Positions 8,476 through 16,840 of a stretch of 64,000 bases of DNA are shown here, piece by piece (within the stretch, counting starts at the first letter, position 1; every line of letters starts with the position of its first letter). The notes under the pieces were generated by a model. The model searched no databases, was not told where the DNA came from, and worked only from the letters and a program-made list of their open reading frames with translations. Location: positions 1-64,000 of the forward strand of contig NZ_NFJK01000003.1 of assembly GCF_002159845.1 (NCBI RefSeq), written 5' to 3'. Source of the stretch: Anaeromassilibacillus sp. An250 (GTDB lineage Bacteria; Bacillota; Clostridia; Oscillospirales; Acutalibacteraceae). The position numbers and the translations under genes were made by a program.

Positions 8476-9228
8476 ATGCGCAATTTGTTATTGACGCTCT
8501 GTTACGACGGCGCGCAGTACCACGGTTGGCAGATTCAGAACAATGCGGTCTCTGTGCAGCAGGTGTTTCAGGAGGCGCTTTTCAAGGTTACCTCCGAGAA
8601 GCCCGAGATCAAGGGGTGCAGCCGCACGGATTCCGGGGTGCATGCCAATCAATACTGCATCAGCTTGAAAACCGGGCACACCATCCCCTGCGAACGGCTG
8701 CTCAACGCATTGAACCACTTTTTGCCGGAGGACATCGCTGTGCAGGACTGTAGGGAGGTCCCGATGGACTTCCATGCGCGGTACTCCTGCCTCGGCAAGG
8801 AATATATTTATAAGATTTGGAACGAACCGGTCCGCAATCCTTTTTTGCGGAACCGGGCGCTTCATTATTGGTATCCTTTGGATTTGTCCCGTATGAACGA
8901 GGCGGCGGCGCATTACATAGGGAAACACGATTTTACGTCCTTTTGTACGTCGGATGCGCGGGACCGCGGCGATATGTGCCGCACGGTCACCCGTGCAGGC
9001 ATACAGAGGGACGGCGGCTTGGTCACCTTTACGGTGGCGGCGGATGGGTTCCTCTATAATATGGTGCGCATCATGGTCGGGACGCTGCTGTATGTGGCCC
9101 AAGGGAAGCTGCAGCCGGAGCAGATTCCGGAGATTCTGGCCGCGCGCGACCGCACCGCCGCAGGGCCGACCGCACCGCCCTGCGGGTTGTATCTGAACCG
9201 TGTGTTTTATGGAGAGGGACCGGTATGA
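8476..9228 (+). CDS. truA: tRNA pseudouridine(38-40) synthase TruA
   Basis: TruA isomerises uridines 38-40 in the tRNA anticodon arm. It is 250 aa, with the catalytic aspartate D52 in CSRTDSGVHA, the N-terminal LLTLCYDGAQYHGWQ and the C-terminal AADGFLYNMVRIMVGTLL motif. The location right after ecfT is common in Firmicutes, where ecfA1A2T-truA lies next to ribosomal genes; here the module is far from them. It overlaps the next gene by 4 nt (ATGA). Confidence 0.96.
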   Translation: MRNLLLTLCYDGAQYHGWQIQNNAVSVQQVFQEALFKVTSEKPEIKGCSRTDSGVHANQYCISLKTGHTIPCERLLNALNHFLPEDIAVQDCREVPMDFHARYSCLGKEYIYKIWNEPVRNPFLRNRALHYWYPLDLSRMNEAAAHYIGKHDFTSFCTSDARDRGDMCRTVTRAGIQRDGGLVTFTVAADGFLYNMVRIMVGTLLYVAQGKLQPEQIPEILAARDRTAAGPTAPPCGLYLNRVFYGEGPV

Positions 9229-10481
9229 GCCAGGGAAAACGCTTCGCCACGGGCGAGATCGACGTGGCAAAACACGACCGCCATGCGGAACAGATTGCGA
9301 AACGGCGCGCCAAGCGCCGGGAAAAGCAAAAGCGCACGCATAAAATCCCAGGGTGGGTCTATAAGATCATCCTGATTTTGATTTTGAGCGTGGTGGGGAT
9401 GCTGCTGTGGTTTAACCGGCAGAATCTTGCCCCCGACCGCGTGATGGAGTGGGTGCAGGACCGTGTGGTTGGCATTGGCGTGGGCGATGGCTTCCCGCAG
9501 CCGATCGCCGGCACCGTCGTGGAGCCGAAAAACTTCCTTTCGGTCAATAAAGAGCTTGTGGTGGTGAGCGACACGGACCTCTCCATCTATAATTCCACCG
9601 CCAAGGTGCTAGCAAGCCGCCAGCACAGCTTCAGCGAACCTGTTATGAAGACAAACGGTTCCCGCACCTTGATTTATAATCTGGGAGGGACCGGTTATCA
9701 GGTCGAGAGCCGCACAAAGACTGTTGAAAAAAAGAATACGGAAGGAAACATTTTCGCAGGGGCACTGTCGGAGGATGGGCATTATGCCTTTGCAACCCAA
9801 GCGGAAGGGTACTGCGGGGAACTGACCGCCTATAAACCAGATGGGACGGCGAAATTTCAATATTGGTTTGCGGACTATTACCCCACCTCGGTCGCCCTGG
9901 ACCCCTCCGGGTCCCATGCCGCGGTGACGGCCATTTCCGCCCTGGACGGGGGATTGACCTCTGCGGTGTATCTGTTGGATCTCAGCACGGAAGGGGCGGT
10001 CGAGCCGTTTGCCGCCTATACGGAGAACATGATGCTTGATTCCTATTGGAGTGCGGACGGGACGGTATCTGCCATTGGGGATAAGATGACGGCGGTCATC
10101 AATACGGCAACGCAGACAAAGGTCAACTACGATTATCAAGGGATGCAGCTGTCGGCATATACTGTGGACAGCGGCCGCACGGTGCTCAGCCTGACGGCGT
10201 TTGATAGCGCCACGAGCAGCCGCCTGGTGGTGTTGGGCGGCGATGGAAAGGAGCTGGCCAATATTTCCGTGCCCGGAGAGATCCGTTCGGTTTCGCTGTA
10301 TGGGGACACCGTGGCAGCGTTGGCCGGCGGCACGATTTACGCCTATTCTGCCGTTGGGGGAAATCCTATTGCAACGGTGGATGCCGGAGGCGATGCCAAG
10401 GCGGTGGCCTTGGCCAGCGAGAGCGAAGCGTATGTGTTGGGAATCTCAGAGTTGCGCTATGTCGAACTGGCGGCATTTTAA
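9225..10481 (+). CDS. DUF5711 family membrane-anchored protein
   Basis: The 418-aa protein has a strongly basic N terminus (KHDRHAEQIAKRRAKRREKQKR), one transmembrane segment near residues 46-65, and an extracytoplasmic part of repeated beta-rich blocks such as NELVVVSDTDLSIYN-like and ALSEDGHYAFATQAEGY strings, suggesting a beta-propeller. This fits the DUF5711 family seen in Oscillospirales and Lachnospirales, whose function is unknown. The ATGA overlap with truA shows co-translation. It probably faces outward. Confidence 0.75.
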   Translation: MSQGKRFATGEIDVAKHDRHAEQIAKRRAKRREKQKRTHKIPGWVYKIILILILSVVGMLLWFNRQNLAPDRVMEWVQDRVVGIGVGDGFPQPIAGTVVEPKNFLSVNKELVVVSDTDLSIYNSTAKVLASRQHSFSEPVMKTNGSRTLIYNLGGTGYQVESRTKTVEKKNTEGNIFAGALSEDGHYAFATQAEGYCGELTAYKPDGTAKFQYWFADYYPTSVALDPSGSHAAVTAISALDGGLTSAVYLLDLSTEGAVEPFAAYTENMMLDSYWSADGTVSAIGDKMTAVINTATQTKVNYDYQGMQLSAYTVDSGRTVLSLTAFDSATSSRLVVLGGDGKELANISVPGEIRSVSLYGDTVAALAGGTIYAYSAVGGNPIATVDAGGDAKAVALASESEAYVLGISELRYVELAAF

Positions 10482-10537
10482 GGCCAGCGTACGTTACAAA
10501 CCGTTAGTGAACGGAATATGAACATTTGAACGAAAAC

Positions 10538-10566
10538 TTGTGTTTATCGCCTTTTTGTGCTATATT
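10538..10566 (+). promoter_or_regulatory. Sigma-A promoter for the cvpA-like gene
   Basis: TTGTGT at 10538-10543 and TATATT at 10561-10566 are separated by 17 nt. The pair lies in the gap after the DUF5711 gene, about 75 nt before the next start. A small CCTCC/GGACGG-type hairpin follows the start site. Confidence 0.6.
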
Positions 10567-10639
10567 AATCAGGTACTTTCCGCCCTCCCTTTGGACGGGA
10601 AGAAATTCCTGGAAAATTGGATGATTTGGGAGGAAACGA

Positions 10640-11188
10640 GTGGGACTGGTCTTAGACGCCGTCTTTGCGGCGATTGTACTTTGCTTCGTCGTCGCCGGCT
10701 ATCGTGCTGGGCTGATGCGTACGTTGGTGGAATTTGTCGGTTACCTGTTCGCCGTAGTTGCCTCAGTGGTGTTGGCGGGCCTGGTGGCAGACGTTTTGGC
10801 GGATCTGTTTTTACAGGCGCGCGCCCCTTCCCCCACGGAATATTATTTCTTGCGGGTGATTGCAACCGCCATTGTGTTTGTGCTGTTGCAGATGCTGGTG
10901 CGGATGATCGCCTCCGCGGTGAGCGCCGTGTGCCGGCTACCGTTGTTGCATACGGCAGACAGCCTGTTGGGCTGCCTGTTTGGGGCATTTAAAGGCGTTG
11001 TTGTGGTCTTGCTTTTGTGCTCGTTTGTGCAGTTGGCGGGTCCGGTCTTTGAATTGGACAGCGGCCCCCTCCATGAGCAGGAGCTCTTCACCACTTCCTA
11101 TATTTTTCGTTTTATTTCTGCGCACAATCCGGTTTATTCCCTGTTCCATGTGGAAGACTTTTTGGAAGGGGTCGGAGGCGCCTTTTAA
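10640..11188 (+). CDS. CvpA family membrane protein
   Basis: This 182-aa protein has four predicted membrane segments. The opening LVLDAVFAAIVLCFVVAGYRAG and the hydrophobic block around LLGCLFGAFKGVVVVLLLC match the CvpA (colicin V production) family: D in the first helix, GYRxGL, and G.xxGxxKG in the last. The family is linked to secretion and envelope functions but has no settled biochemical role. The GTG start follows GGGAGGAAAC. pgsA follows after 80 nt and may share the transcript. Confidence 0.78.
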   Translation: MGLVLDAVFAAIVLCFVVAGYRAGLMRTLVEFVGYLFAVVASVVLAGLVADVLADLFLQARAPSPTEYYFLRVIATAIVFVLLQMLVRMIASAVSAVCRLPLLHTADSLLGCLFGAFKGVVVVLLLCSFVQLAGPVFELDSGPLHEQELFTTSYIFRFISAHNPVYSLFHVEDFLEGVGGAF

Positions 11189-11268
11189 GCGCGTGAACAG
11201 CGCTCGCATATTTTCACAGCGGACTTTGCCGCATCCGTCGGCGGCGGCCCGGAAAGGCTTGTGAGGAA

Positions 11269-11889
11269 TTGAAGAACTGGAATAAGAATATCAATGTACC
11301 AAACGCGCTTTCCCTGTTTCGGATTGTGCTGATCGGGCCGTTTGTTTATTACTTTTTGCACGATCAAATCTTACCGGCGGCAATCTGCCTGGTGCTTTCG
11401 GGGCTTTCCGATATGTTTGACGGCATGATCGCACGGAAGTTCAATCAGATTACCGAATTGGGAAAAATGCTGGACCCGGTGGCCGATAAACTGACCCAGG
11501 GGACCGTAGCCGTATGCTTGGCGATCGAACAGCCGGTTTTGATTCCACTTTTGGCGATTTTTATCCTGAAAGAGCTTCTAATGCTGGTCGCGGGGACGTT
11601 CCTGGTCTTGAAAAAGAAGAAGCGGCCCACCGCTTCCAAATGGTATGGGAAGGTAGCGACCATTCTTTTCTATTTCTCATTTGTTGTGATTGTCGCCATG
11701 AAAGGTTTCTTCCAAGTGGAAAACCTTGCCGTCACCATTACCCTTTTATCGGTGACAGCGGCATTTATGATCTATGCCTTTATTCAATACGTCAAGATTT
11801 TTTTGCAGCTCTTGCATTCCACGGACCCCAAGGATGAAATCGATCTGAAGGCGGATATCCGTGCAAAGAAACCTGCGAAAAAACAATAA
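11269..11889 (+). CDS. pgsA: CDP-diacylglycerol-glycerol-3-phosphate 3-phosphatidyltransferase
   Basis: PgsA makes phosphatidylglycerophosphate, the committed step to phosphatidylglycerol. In the 206-aa protein the CDP-alcohol phosphotransferase motif is complete: D48, D51, G52, A55-R56, G65, D69 and D73 (FDGMIARKFNQ, then GKMLDPVADK). Four to five hydrophobic segments follow and the tail is lysine-rich. The start is TTG at 11269 behind GTGAGGAA. PgsA is favoured over PssA or cardiolipin synthase by the opening NVPNALSLFRI. Confidence 0.9.
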   Translation: MKNWNKNINVPNALSLFRIVLIGPFVYYFLHDQILPAAICLVLSGLSDMFDGMIARKFNQITELGKMLDPVADKLTQGTVAVCLAIEQPVLIPLLAIFILKELLMLVAGTFLVLKKKKRPTASKWYGKVATILFYFSFVVIVAMKGFFQVENLAVTITLLSVTAAFMIYAFIQYVKIFLQLLHSTDPKDEIDLKADIRAKKPAKKQ

Positions 11890-11899
11890 TTCGATAAGC

Positions 11900-11930
11900 A
11901 ACGCCGTCCGGTGGCCGCGGGCGGCGTTTC
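11900..11930 (+). terminator. Hairpin after pgsA
   Basis: A 7-bp stem AACGCCG/CGGCGTT with a GC-rich interior lies 10 nt after the pgsA stop. Only three T residues follow, so termination may be partial. Nothing resembling a tandem CtsR box (GGTCAAA direct repeats) is visible between here and clpE. Confidence 0.45.
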
Positions 11931-12066
11931 CGAATATACAAATGAGGCGGGTTGCCGCGTCTGGGTTCTCTCCAGGGCTTGGGGAAGAGCCATGTACACC
12001 GGCCGTGTACGTTTGCAATAGCAATGCCTCAGAGACCTATTTTTTAGAAAAAGAAGTGATTGCAAT

Positions 12067-14349
12067 ATGATGATGTGTTCGAGATGCCATAAACGCCCGG
12101 CCGTCGTGTTTATCTCGCCAACGGTAAACGCACAGGAGACAAAGGGCCTCTGCCTGGTCTGCGCCAAAGAATTGGGTATCAAACCGGTGAACGATCTGAT
12201 GGAAAAGATGGGCATTACCGAAGAGCAGATGGAAGCCATGGAGTCCGAGTTCGGAAGCCTGATGAATCCAGAAAACAACGGCGAAAACAACGAGGAAGGA
12301 TTCACGCCCGGCGGTGCAGCGACCTTCCCATTTTTGCAGAATATTTTTTCGGATATGACGAACCCGCAGAAGGGCGGGGAGACGCCGCCCCCTTCATCCG
12401 CGCCTAAACGCGATAAGCGGGAAAAGCACAAGACAAAGCGCAAAGCGCTGGATACGTACTGCACCGACCTGACCGCGAAAGCGCGCCGGGGGGAAATTGA
12501 TAAAATCATCGGGCGCGATAAAGAGATTTCGCGCGTGGTACAGATCCTGAGCCGGCGTACCAAAAATAACCCCTGCCTGATCGGTGAGCCCGGCGTCGGT
12601 AAGACCGCGGTTGCGGAGGGGCTGGCGCTGCGCATTGCAGCCGGCGACGTTCCCGCCCGCTTGAAGTCGAAGGAGATCCATCTGTTGGACCTCACCGCCC
12701 TGGTGGCTGGGACCCAGTTCCGCGGCCAGTTTGAGAGCCGCATCAAGAGCTTGGTCGATGAGGTCAAGGCGGAAGGGAATATCATCCTGTTCATCGACGA
12801 GGTGCACAACCTGGTCGGGACCGGCGACGCCGAAGGTTCCATGAATGCGGCAAACATCCTCAAGCCTGCATTGTCCCGCGGCGAAATCCAGGTCATCGGC
12901 GCCACGACCTTTGTGGAATACCGCAAATACATTGAAAAGGACGCTGCCTTGGAGCGCCGCTTCCAGCCGGTGACCATCGCAGAGCCCTCCATTGACGAGA
13001 CAGTGGATGTGCTGATGGGCATCAAATCGTATTATGAATCGTATCACCGCGTGCGCGTGCCGGATGCATTGGTGCGCCGCGCTGTGGTGCTCTCGGAACG
13101 CTATATCAACGACCGCTTCCTGCCAGATAAGGCGATTGACCTGCTGGATGAGGCCTGCGCCTGCGCAGCGCTCCGCAATCTTCCCATGGCCGAATACGAC
13201 CGCTTAAATGCAGATTTGGAGAAGATGCACCAGGAAGAGGACGATATGACGAACGATGGGGGAGAGATCGACTATGAAGCGCTGGCAAAACTGCGCTATG
13301 AGATCTCGCAGACGGACCAAAAGGTCAAGGAGCTCGCCCCTGCCGCTTTGGGCGCGGAGGTAGAGGAGGCGGACCTCGCCAAGGTCATTGAGCTTTGGAC
13401 TGGAATCCCCGCCAGCCGTATCCAGGAAAACGAACTGAAAAAGCTTTCGGATTTGGAAAGCGTGCTGAATGCAAAGATCATCGGCCAGGAAGAGGCGGTC
13501 TCTGCGATTTCGGCCGCGATCCGCCGCAGCCGGGTGCAGATCAGCCCCCGGCGCAGGCCGGCTTCGTTTATCTTTGTCGGGCCGACAGGCGTGGGAAAGA
13601 CCGAGCTGGTGAAGGTGCTCTCGCAGGAGCTCTTTGACACTCCGGAGACGTTGATCCGCCTCGACATGTCGGAGTTCATGGAGAAGCATTCGGTGTCCCG
13701 TATCATCGGTTCCCCGCCGGGCTATGTGGGCTATGACGAGGCGGGTCAGGTGACGGAAAAGGTCCGCCGCCGCCCGTATTCGGTGCTGCTCTTCGATGAG
13801 ATCGAAAAGGCGCATCCGGACGTGATGAATATCCTGCTGCAAATCCTGGATGAGGGCCGGATCACTGACGCCCATGGCCGCACGGTGAATTTTGAAAACA
13901 CGGTCATTGTGATGACCTCCAACGCGGGCAGCGAGAAAAAAGAGGGCGCGCTGGGCTTTGCGCGCAGCGATGCGGATGTGACGAAGGAAAAGGCGATGAA
14001 AGCGCTTTCTGAGTTCCTGCGGCCCGAATTCCTCAGCCGCGTGGACGAGGTGATCGTGTTCCGTCAGCTTACGCTGGAGGACTTTGAAAAGATTGCCGCC
14101 CTGATGCTGGACGAATATGTCGGTTCCCTGAAGGAACGCCATATCCATTTTGTCTACGATACGAAGGCCACCCACTGGCTGGCGGAACATGCCATCGGCG
14201 GGAAAAGCGGCGCGCGCGACCTGCGCAACCTGATCCGCCGCGAGGTGGAAGACCGCATTGCCTCGCTGGTAGTGGATCATTTCGATCAGCCGTTGTCCGG
14301 GATTGCCCTGACCGCGGACGATCAGCTCCGTATGGAGACGTTGGAATAA
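12067..14349 (+). CDS. clpE: ATP-dependent Clp protease ATP-binding subunit ClpE-like
   Basis: This Hsp100 AAA+ unfoldase feeds substrates to ClpP. The 760-aa protein begins with a C4 zinc finger (C4-x-x-C7 and C29-x-x-C32, MCSRCHKRP and CLVCAKELG) instead of the Clp N-domain, which marks ClpE rather than ClpC. A proline-rich linker follows, then AAA1 with GEPGVGKT and FIDEVHNLVGTGDAEG, a short middle region, AAA2 with GPTGVGKT and LLFDEIEKAHPDV, and a D2-small domain. It is monocistronic with its own terminator. No CtsR operator is seen, so control may be by another route. Confidence 0.88.
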   Translation: MMMCSRCHKRPAVVFISPTVNAQETKGLCLVCAKELGIKPVNDLMEKMGITEEQMEAMESEFGSLMNPENNGENNEEGFTPGGAATFPFLQNIFSDMTNPQKGGETPPPSSAPKRDKREKHKTKRKALDTYCTDLTAKARRGEIDKIIGRDKEISRVVQILSRRTKNNPCLIGEPGVGKTAVAEGLALRIAAGDVPARLKSKEIHLLDLTALVAGTQFRGQFESRIKSLVDEVKAEGNIILFIDEVHNLVGTGDAEGSMNAANILKPALSRGEIQVIGATTFVEYRKYIEKDAALERRFQPVTIAEPSIDETVDVLMGIKSYYESYHRVRVPDALVRRAVVLSERYINDRFLPDKAIDLLDEACACAALRNLPMAEYDRLNADLEKMHQEEDDMTNDGGEIDYEALAKLRYEISQTDQKVKELAPAALGAEVEEADLAKVIELWTGIPASRIQENELKKLSDLESVLNAKIIGQEEAVSAISAAIRRSRVQISPRRRPASFIFVGPTGVGKTELVKVLSQELFDTPETLIRLDMSEFMEKHSVSRIIGSPPGYVGYDEAGQVTEKVRRRPYSVLLFDEIEKAHPDVMNILLQILDEGRITDAHGRTVNFENTVIVMTSNAGSEKKEGALGFARSDADVTKEKAMKALSEFLRPEFLSRVDEVIVFRQLTLEDFEKIAALMLDEYVGSLKERHIHFVYDTKATHWLAEHAIGGKSGARDLRNLIRREVEDRIASLVVDHFDQPLSGIALTADDQLRMETLE

Positions 14350-14410
14350 GGACCGGCCGGTTTCCCTTTCCCTGTAAGGGAACGGCGTCTGTTGTAGTTG
14401 AATAAAGAGG

Positions 14411-14449
14411 ATGGGCCGCTTGGGGGAAAACACATGCGGCCCATGTTTT
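14411..14449 (+). terminator. Intrinsic terminator of clpE
   Basis: A 9-bp stem ATGGGCCGC/GCGGCCCAT is followed by GTTTTCT. It lies 61 nt past the clpE stop and before the tRNA promoter. Confidence 0.75.
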
Positions 14450-14512
14450 CTATGGGGCAAAAGGTGGATGGGATTTTCTTGAAGCTTATCCCTGCAAAAT
14501 TGCTTGAAATTC

Positions 14513-14542
14513 TTGACAAATCCGTTTGTGCTGTGGTATACT
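14513..14542 (+). promoter_or_regulatory. Sigma-A promoter of the tRNA cluster
   Basis: A consensus TTGACA (14513-14518) and TATACT (14537-14542) with an 18-nt spacer start transcription a few bases before the tRNA-Gly gene. This is the expected strong promoter for stable RNA. Confidence 0.85.
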
Positions 14543-14559
14543 TATTTTCGTCGCAAAAT

Positions 14560-14633
14560 GCGAGTGTAGTTCAATGGTAGAACCCCAGCCTTCCAAGCTG
14601 GTCGTGTGGGTTCGATTCCCATCACTCGCTCCA
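14560..14633 (+). tRNA. tRNA-Gly (anticodon TCC)
   Basis: The cloverleaf has acceptor GCGAGTG/CACTCGC and encoded CCA at 14631-14633. The anticodon stem CCAGC/GCTGG holds loop CTTCCAA with TCC at 14592-14594, which reads GGA/GGG. It is the first of four tRNAs in tandem. Confidence 0.96.
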
Positions 14634-14640
14634 AATGCGT

Positions 14641-14717
14641 GCGCCAATAGCTCAGCTGGATAGAGCAACTGCCTTCTAAGCAGTAGGCCAGGGGTTCGAG
14701 TCCCTTTTGGCGCGCCA
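14641..14717 (+). tRNA. tRNA-Arg (anticodon TCT)
   Basis: Acceptor GCGCCAA pairs with TTGGCGC, discriminator G, and CCA is encoded at 14715-14717. Stem ACTGC/GCAGT carries loop CTTCTAA, anticodon TCT, which reads AGA/AGG. It lies 7 nt after tRNA-Gly. Confidence 0.96.
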
Positions 14718-14722
14718 ATTAT

Positions 14723-14800
14723 GGTGGATGTAGCTTAGTTGGTTAAAGCGCCAGATTGTGGCTCTGGAGACCGTGGGTTCGAGTCCCATCTTCCACCCCA
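14723..14800 (+). tRNA. tRNA-His (anticodon GTG)
   Basis: Stem CCAGA/TCTGG carries loop TTGTGGC, anticodon GTG. The encoded extra G(-1) at 14723 faces C73 at 14797, the HisRS identity pair, and CCA is at 14798-14800. A U6:U67 mismatch in the acceptor stem is a small oddity. Confidence 0.95.
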
Positions 14801-14873
14801 CTTAAAAAAGACGCCTACGGGTGTTTGCTGAGCACGGGACGGACAAGTTGTTCGGTCCCGTGTTGCTATATAT

Positions 14874-14949
14874 TGGGCTGTAGCCAAGGGGTAAGGCAAC
14901 GGACTTTGACTCCGTCATTCCGCGCGTTCGAATCGCGCCAGCCCAGCCA
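14874..14949 (+). tRNA. tRNA-Gln (anticodon TTG)
   Basis: Acceptor TGGGCTG pairs with CAGCCCA, discriminator G, CCA at 14947-14949. Stem ACGGA/TCCGT carries loop CTTTGAC, anticodon TTG. It is separated from tRNA-His by 73 nt that contain a GACGGGAC/GTCCCGT-like hairpin around 14832-14861. Confidence 0.95.
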
Positions 14950-15258
14950 GCGGTAAGTTGCCGCTTCCAAGACGCGCGCCTCACTTGGTGGGGTGCGCTT
15001 TGTTTTGCGCCCACACGTATGTTGGGCATGTTTTGCAGCGCGAACTCCGTCGGGCGCTTCGACGCGCAAGCCAAGCCGCGTTCGGGGCTCGATGCCTGTT
15101 TTATGGCGTTGTGCGCGGCCATAGATGGAAAAAGATGGCCATATCCAAACCCATTATTGGCAAAAAATTTTCGTAGGATATGCGGCCAGGATTTTCGGGA
15201 TGCACCCAATTTCTATAAGAAGCAGGGGAGCAACGGTTGATTGGAAAGGGGCTTTTTG
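14950..15258 (+). other. Gap between tRNA-Gln and nitroreductase
   Basis: The first 55 nt contain a GCGCGCCTCAC/GTGGGGTGCGC-type hairpin followed by TTTGTTTTG, a plausible terminator for the tRNA transcript (about 14974-15006). The remaining 250 nt show no convincing ORF with a ribosome site, no recognisable RNA and no clear promoter. Confidence 0.4.
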
Positions 15259-15783
15259 ATGGATTTGCTCGATCAGATGAAACATCGCCGCAGCGTGCGG
15301 TCCTATACGGGGCAGCTAATTGCGGAAGAAGCGCTCAAGAAAGTGCTACAAGCGGGATTGCTTTCGGCTTCCAGCCGCTCAATCCGTCCTTGGGAATTTG
15401 TGGTTGTCCGCGACCGGAAAATGCTGCAAGTGCTATCCGAATGCCGGATAGGGTCGGCAAAGATGCTGCAACACGCGGATTGTGCAATTGTTGTATTTGC
15501 CGATGCAGAGAAATCCGATGTATGGGTGGAGGATTGCTCGATTGCCATGGCCAATATGCATTTGATGGCGGACGCTTTGGGGCTTGGCAGCTGCTGGATT
15601 CAGGGAAGGCTGCGTGAGGCCCCCGATGGGAGAAGCACGGAGGAATATGTGCAAAGCGCGTTGCATGTCCCTACCCATTACCGTTTGGAAGCAATCCTTT
15701 CGCTCGGGATGCCGGAGACGCATCCGGCCCCACACCGCATCGAAGAATTGCCGGTGGATCAAGTTCATTGGGAGGTCTTTTAA
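15259..15783 (+). CDS. Nitroreductase family protein
   Basis: About 174 aa, FMN-dependent oxidoreductase fold. The N-terminal MDLLDQMKHRRSVRSY with the RRSVR FMN-phosphate motif, ASSRSIRPWEFVVVRD and the C-terminal LGLGSCWIQGR are family hallmarks. The physiological substrate cannot be told. The ATG at 15259 has GGAAAGGGGC 8 nt upstream; the TTG at 15241 lies inside that site and is rejected. It is monocistronic and only distantly similar to the second nitroreductase at 20667. Confidence 0.9.
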   Translation: MDLLDQMKHRRSVRSYTGQLIAEEALKKVLQAGLLSASSRSIRPWEFVVVRDRKMLQVLSECRIGSAKMLQHADCAIVVFADAEKSDVWVEDCSIAMANMHLMADALGLGSCWIQGRLREAPDGRSTEEYVQSALHVPTHYRLEAILSLGMPETHPAPHRIEELPVDQVHWEVF

Positions 15784-15917
15784 GAACTGTGCTATAAGGG
15801 AGTCTCTATCGCATAGGGAACGGTGCCCCTTGGAGCTATATGGTGGAAATAGGAACTCTTTTTGTAGAATCACAGCCAATGTTTTTGACAGATGTAGAAT
15901 AGAAAGAAGAATTTTTG

Positions 15918-15946
15918 TTGACATTTGCTCGGTGTGCTGTTATAAT
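15918..15946 (+). promoter_or_regulatory. Perfect sigma-A promoter for tRNA-Lys
   Basis: TTGACA (15918-15923) and TATAAT (15941-15946) are both exact consensus with a 17-nt spacer. The tRNA starts 15 nt after the -10. Confidence 0.92.
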
Positions 15947-15961
15947 AAATAAGCTGCATGT

Positions 15962-16037
15962 GAATCATTAGCTCAGCTGGCAGAGCACCTGACTTTTAAT
16001 CAGGGTGTCCGGGGTTCGAATCCCCGATGGTTCACCA
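15962..16037 (+). tRNA. tRNA-Lys (anticodon TTT)
   Basis: Acceptor GAATCAT pairs with ATGGTTC (one G-T), discriminator A, CCA at 16035-16037. Stem CCTGA/TCAGG carries loop CTTTTAA, anticodon TTT. It is a single-gene transcription unit with its own promoter and terminator. Confidence 0.96.
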
Positions 16038-16092
16038 AATAAACCGCATGGTTAGGCCATTTTTGGCTTCCCCGTGCGGTTTATTTTTTTAT
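16038..16092 (+). terminator. Terminator of tRNA-Lys
   Basis: AAACCGCA near 16042 pairs with TGCGGTTT near 16073 and is followed by ATTTTTTT. It lies directly after the encoded CCA. Confidence 0.85.
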
Positions 16093-16184
16093 CCTATTGA
16101 GTTTTGGCTACCTTCTGACTACCTTTTCGCCAGTTCCATAGGTTGCCCATTCGATCCGTTGGAACCGGTTAGATAAACATTTTC

Positions 16185-16217
16185 AAAAGCCGCTTTCTAC
16201 GCGAGAAAGCGGCTTTT
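16185..16217. terminator. Bidirectional terminator
   Basis: A perfect 13-bp stem AAAAGCCGCTTTC/GAAAGCGGCTTTT has T-runs on both strands. It lies just beyond the 3' end of the minus-strand PH-domain gene, so its main role is probably to end that transcript. Confidence 0.85.
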
Positions 16218-16220
16218 CGT

Positions 16221-16661
16221 TTAGCGGTTTAGAGCTTCGTGGTTGTTATAGGCGATCTCCTGAAGATATTTATAAAGGGGCTGGATATTATACTTTTTGG
16301 GAAATTCCAGTTTCTTTTCTGCGGTGGATACACCGCCGTTGGCTTTAAAGTAGGGCGAGGTGATATAGTAAATATTGATCTCGCTGTCGTCCACGCCAAA
16401 ACCAGCCGTTTCCGCAGATACATGGAAAATACAATTTAGGTTGATGGAATCCACCCGCATTTTGGCGCCGGTCGCTCCCTGTTTGTCAAAGTCAATAATG
16501 CGCCTATTTGTAACAATCACAACATCACGGATAAGCTTAAAACCTGTGGTGATGGTTTCCCCGTCCATCAGATACATGCCAAACTCCTGCATTAAGGATT
16601 CAGGAGAAACCTCGCTGAGATTCCCCGCAAAACCAGAAGCCAATTTTCCCATGATACCCAT
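16221..16661 (-). CDS. Bacterial PH domain protein
   Basis: The 146-aa protein has no signal peptide or membrane helix. GMYLMDGETITTGFKLIRDVVIVTNRRIIDFDKQG followed by KMRVDSINLNCIFHVSAETAG matches the small soluble bacterial pleckstrin-homology family (bPH_1, YvbH-like). The function is not established. AGGAG lies 8 nt before the ATG at 16661, whereas the upstream in-frame ATG at 16667 is only 2 nt from it. It is monocistronic between terminators. Confidence 0.85.
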   Translation of the reverse strand: MGIMGKLASGFAGNLSEVSPESLMQEFGMYLMDGETITTGFKLIRDVVIVTNRRIIDFDKQGATGAKMRVDSINLNCIFHVSAETAGFGVDDSEINIYYITSPYFKANGGVSTAEKKLEFPKKYNIQPLYKYLQEIAYNNHEALNR

Positions 16662-16840
16662 TTTCATAACTCCTTTCTATCTCAACAGCATTCGCGGTGT
16701 TGCCCATTTCCGCTTTTTCCATATAGCTGGCTTTTTGTAAGAGGCAGAATTTTCAACTGGTTAATGGCATCGCTCTATCTCCGAAAAACCCATGCATATA
16801 GATGGGATGTCCGTCCGATATGGTTCGTTTTACTCGCAGA

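Noticed and set aside
16038-16185. Integration site (attL/attR) at the tRNA-Lys 3' end
   Set aside because: No second copy of the tRNA 3' end and no integrase in the window; the region is explained by terminators.
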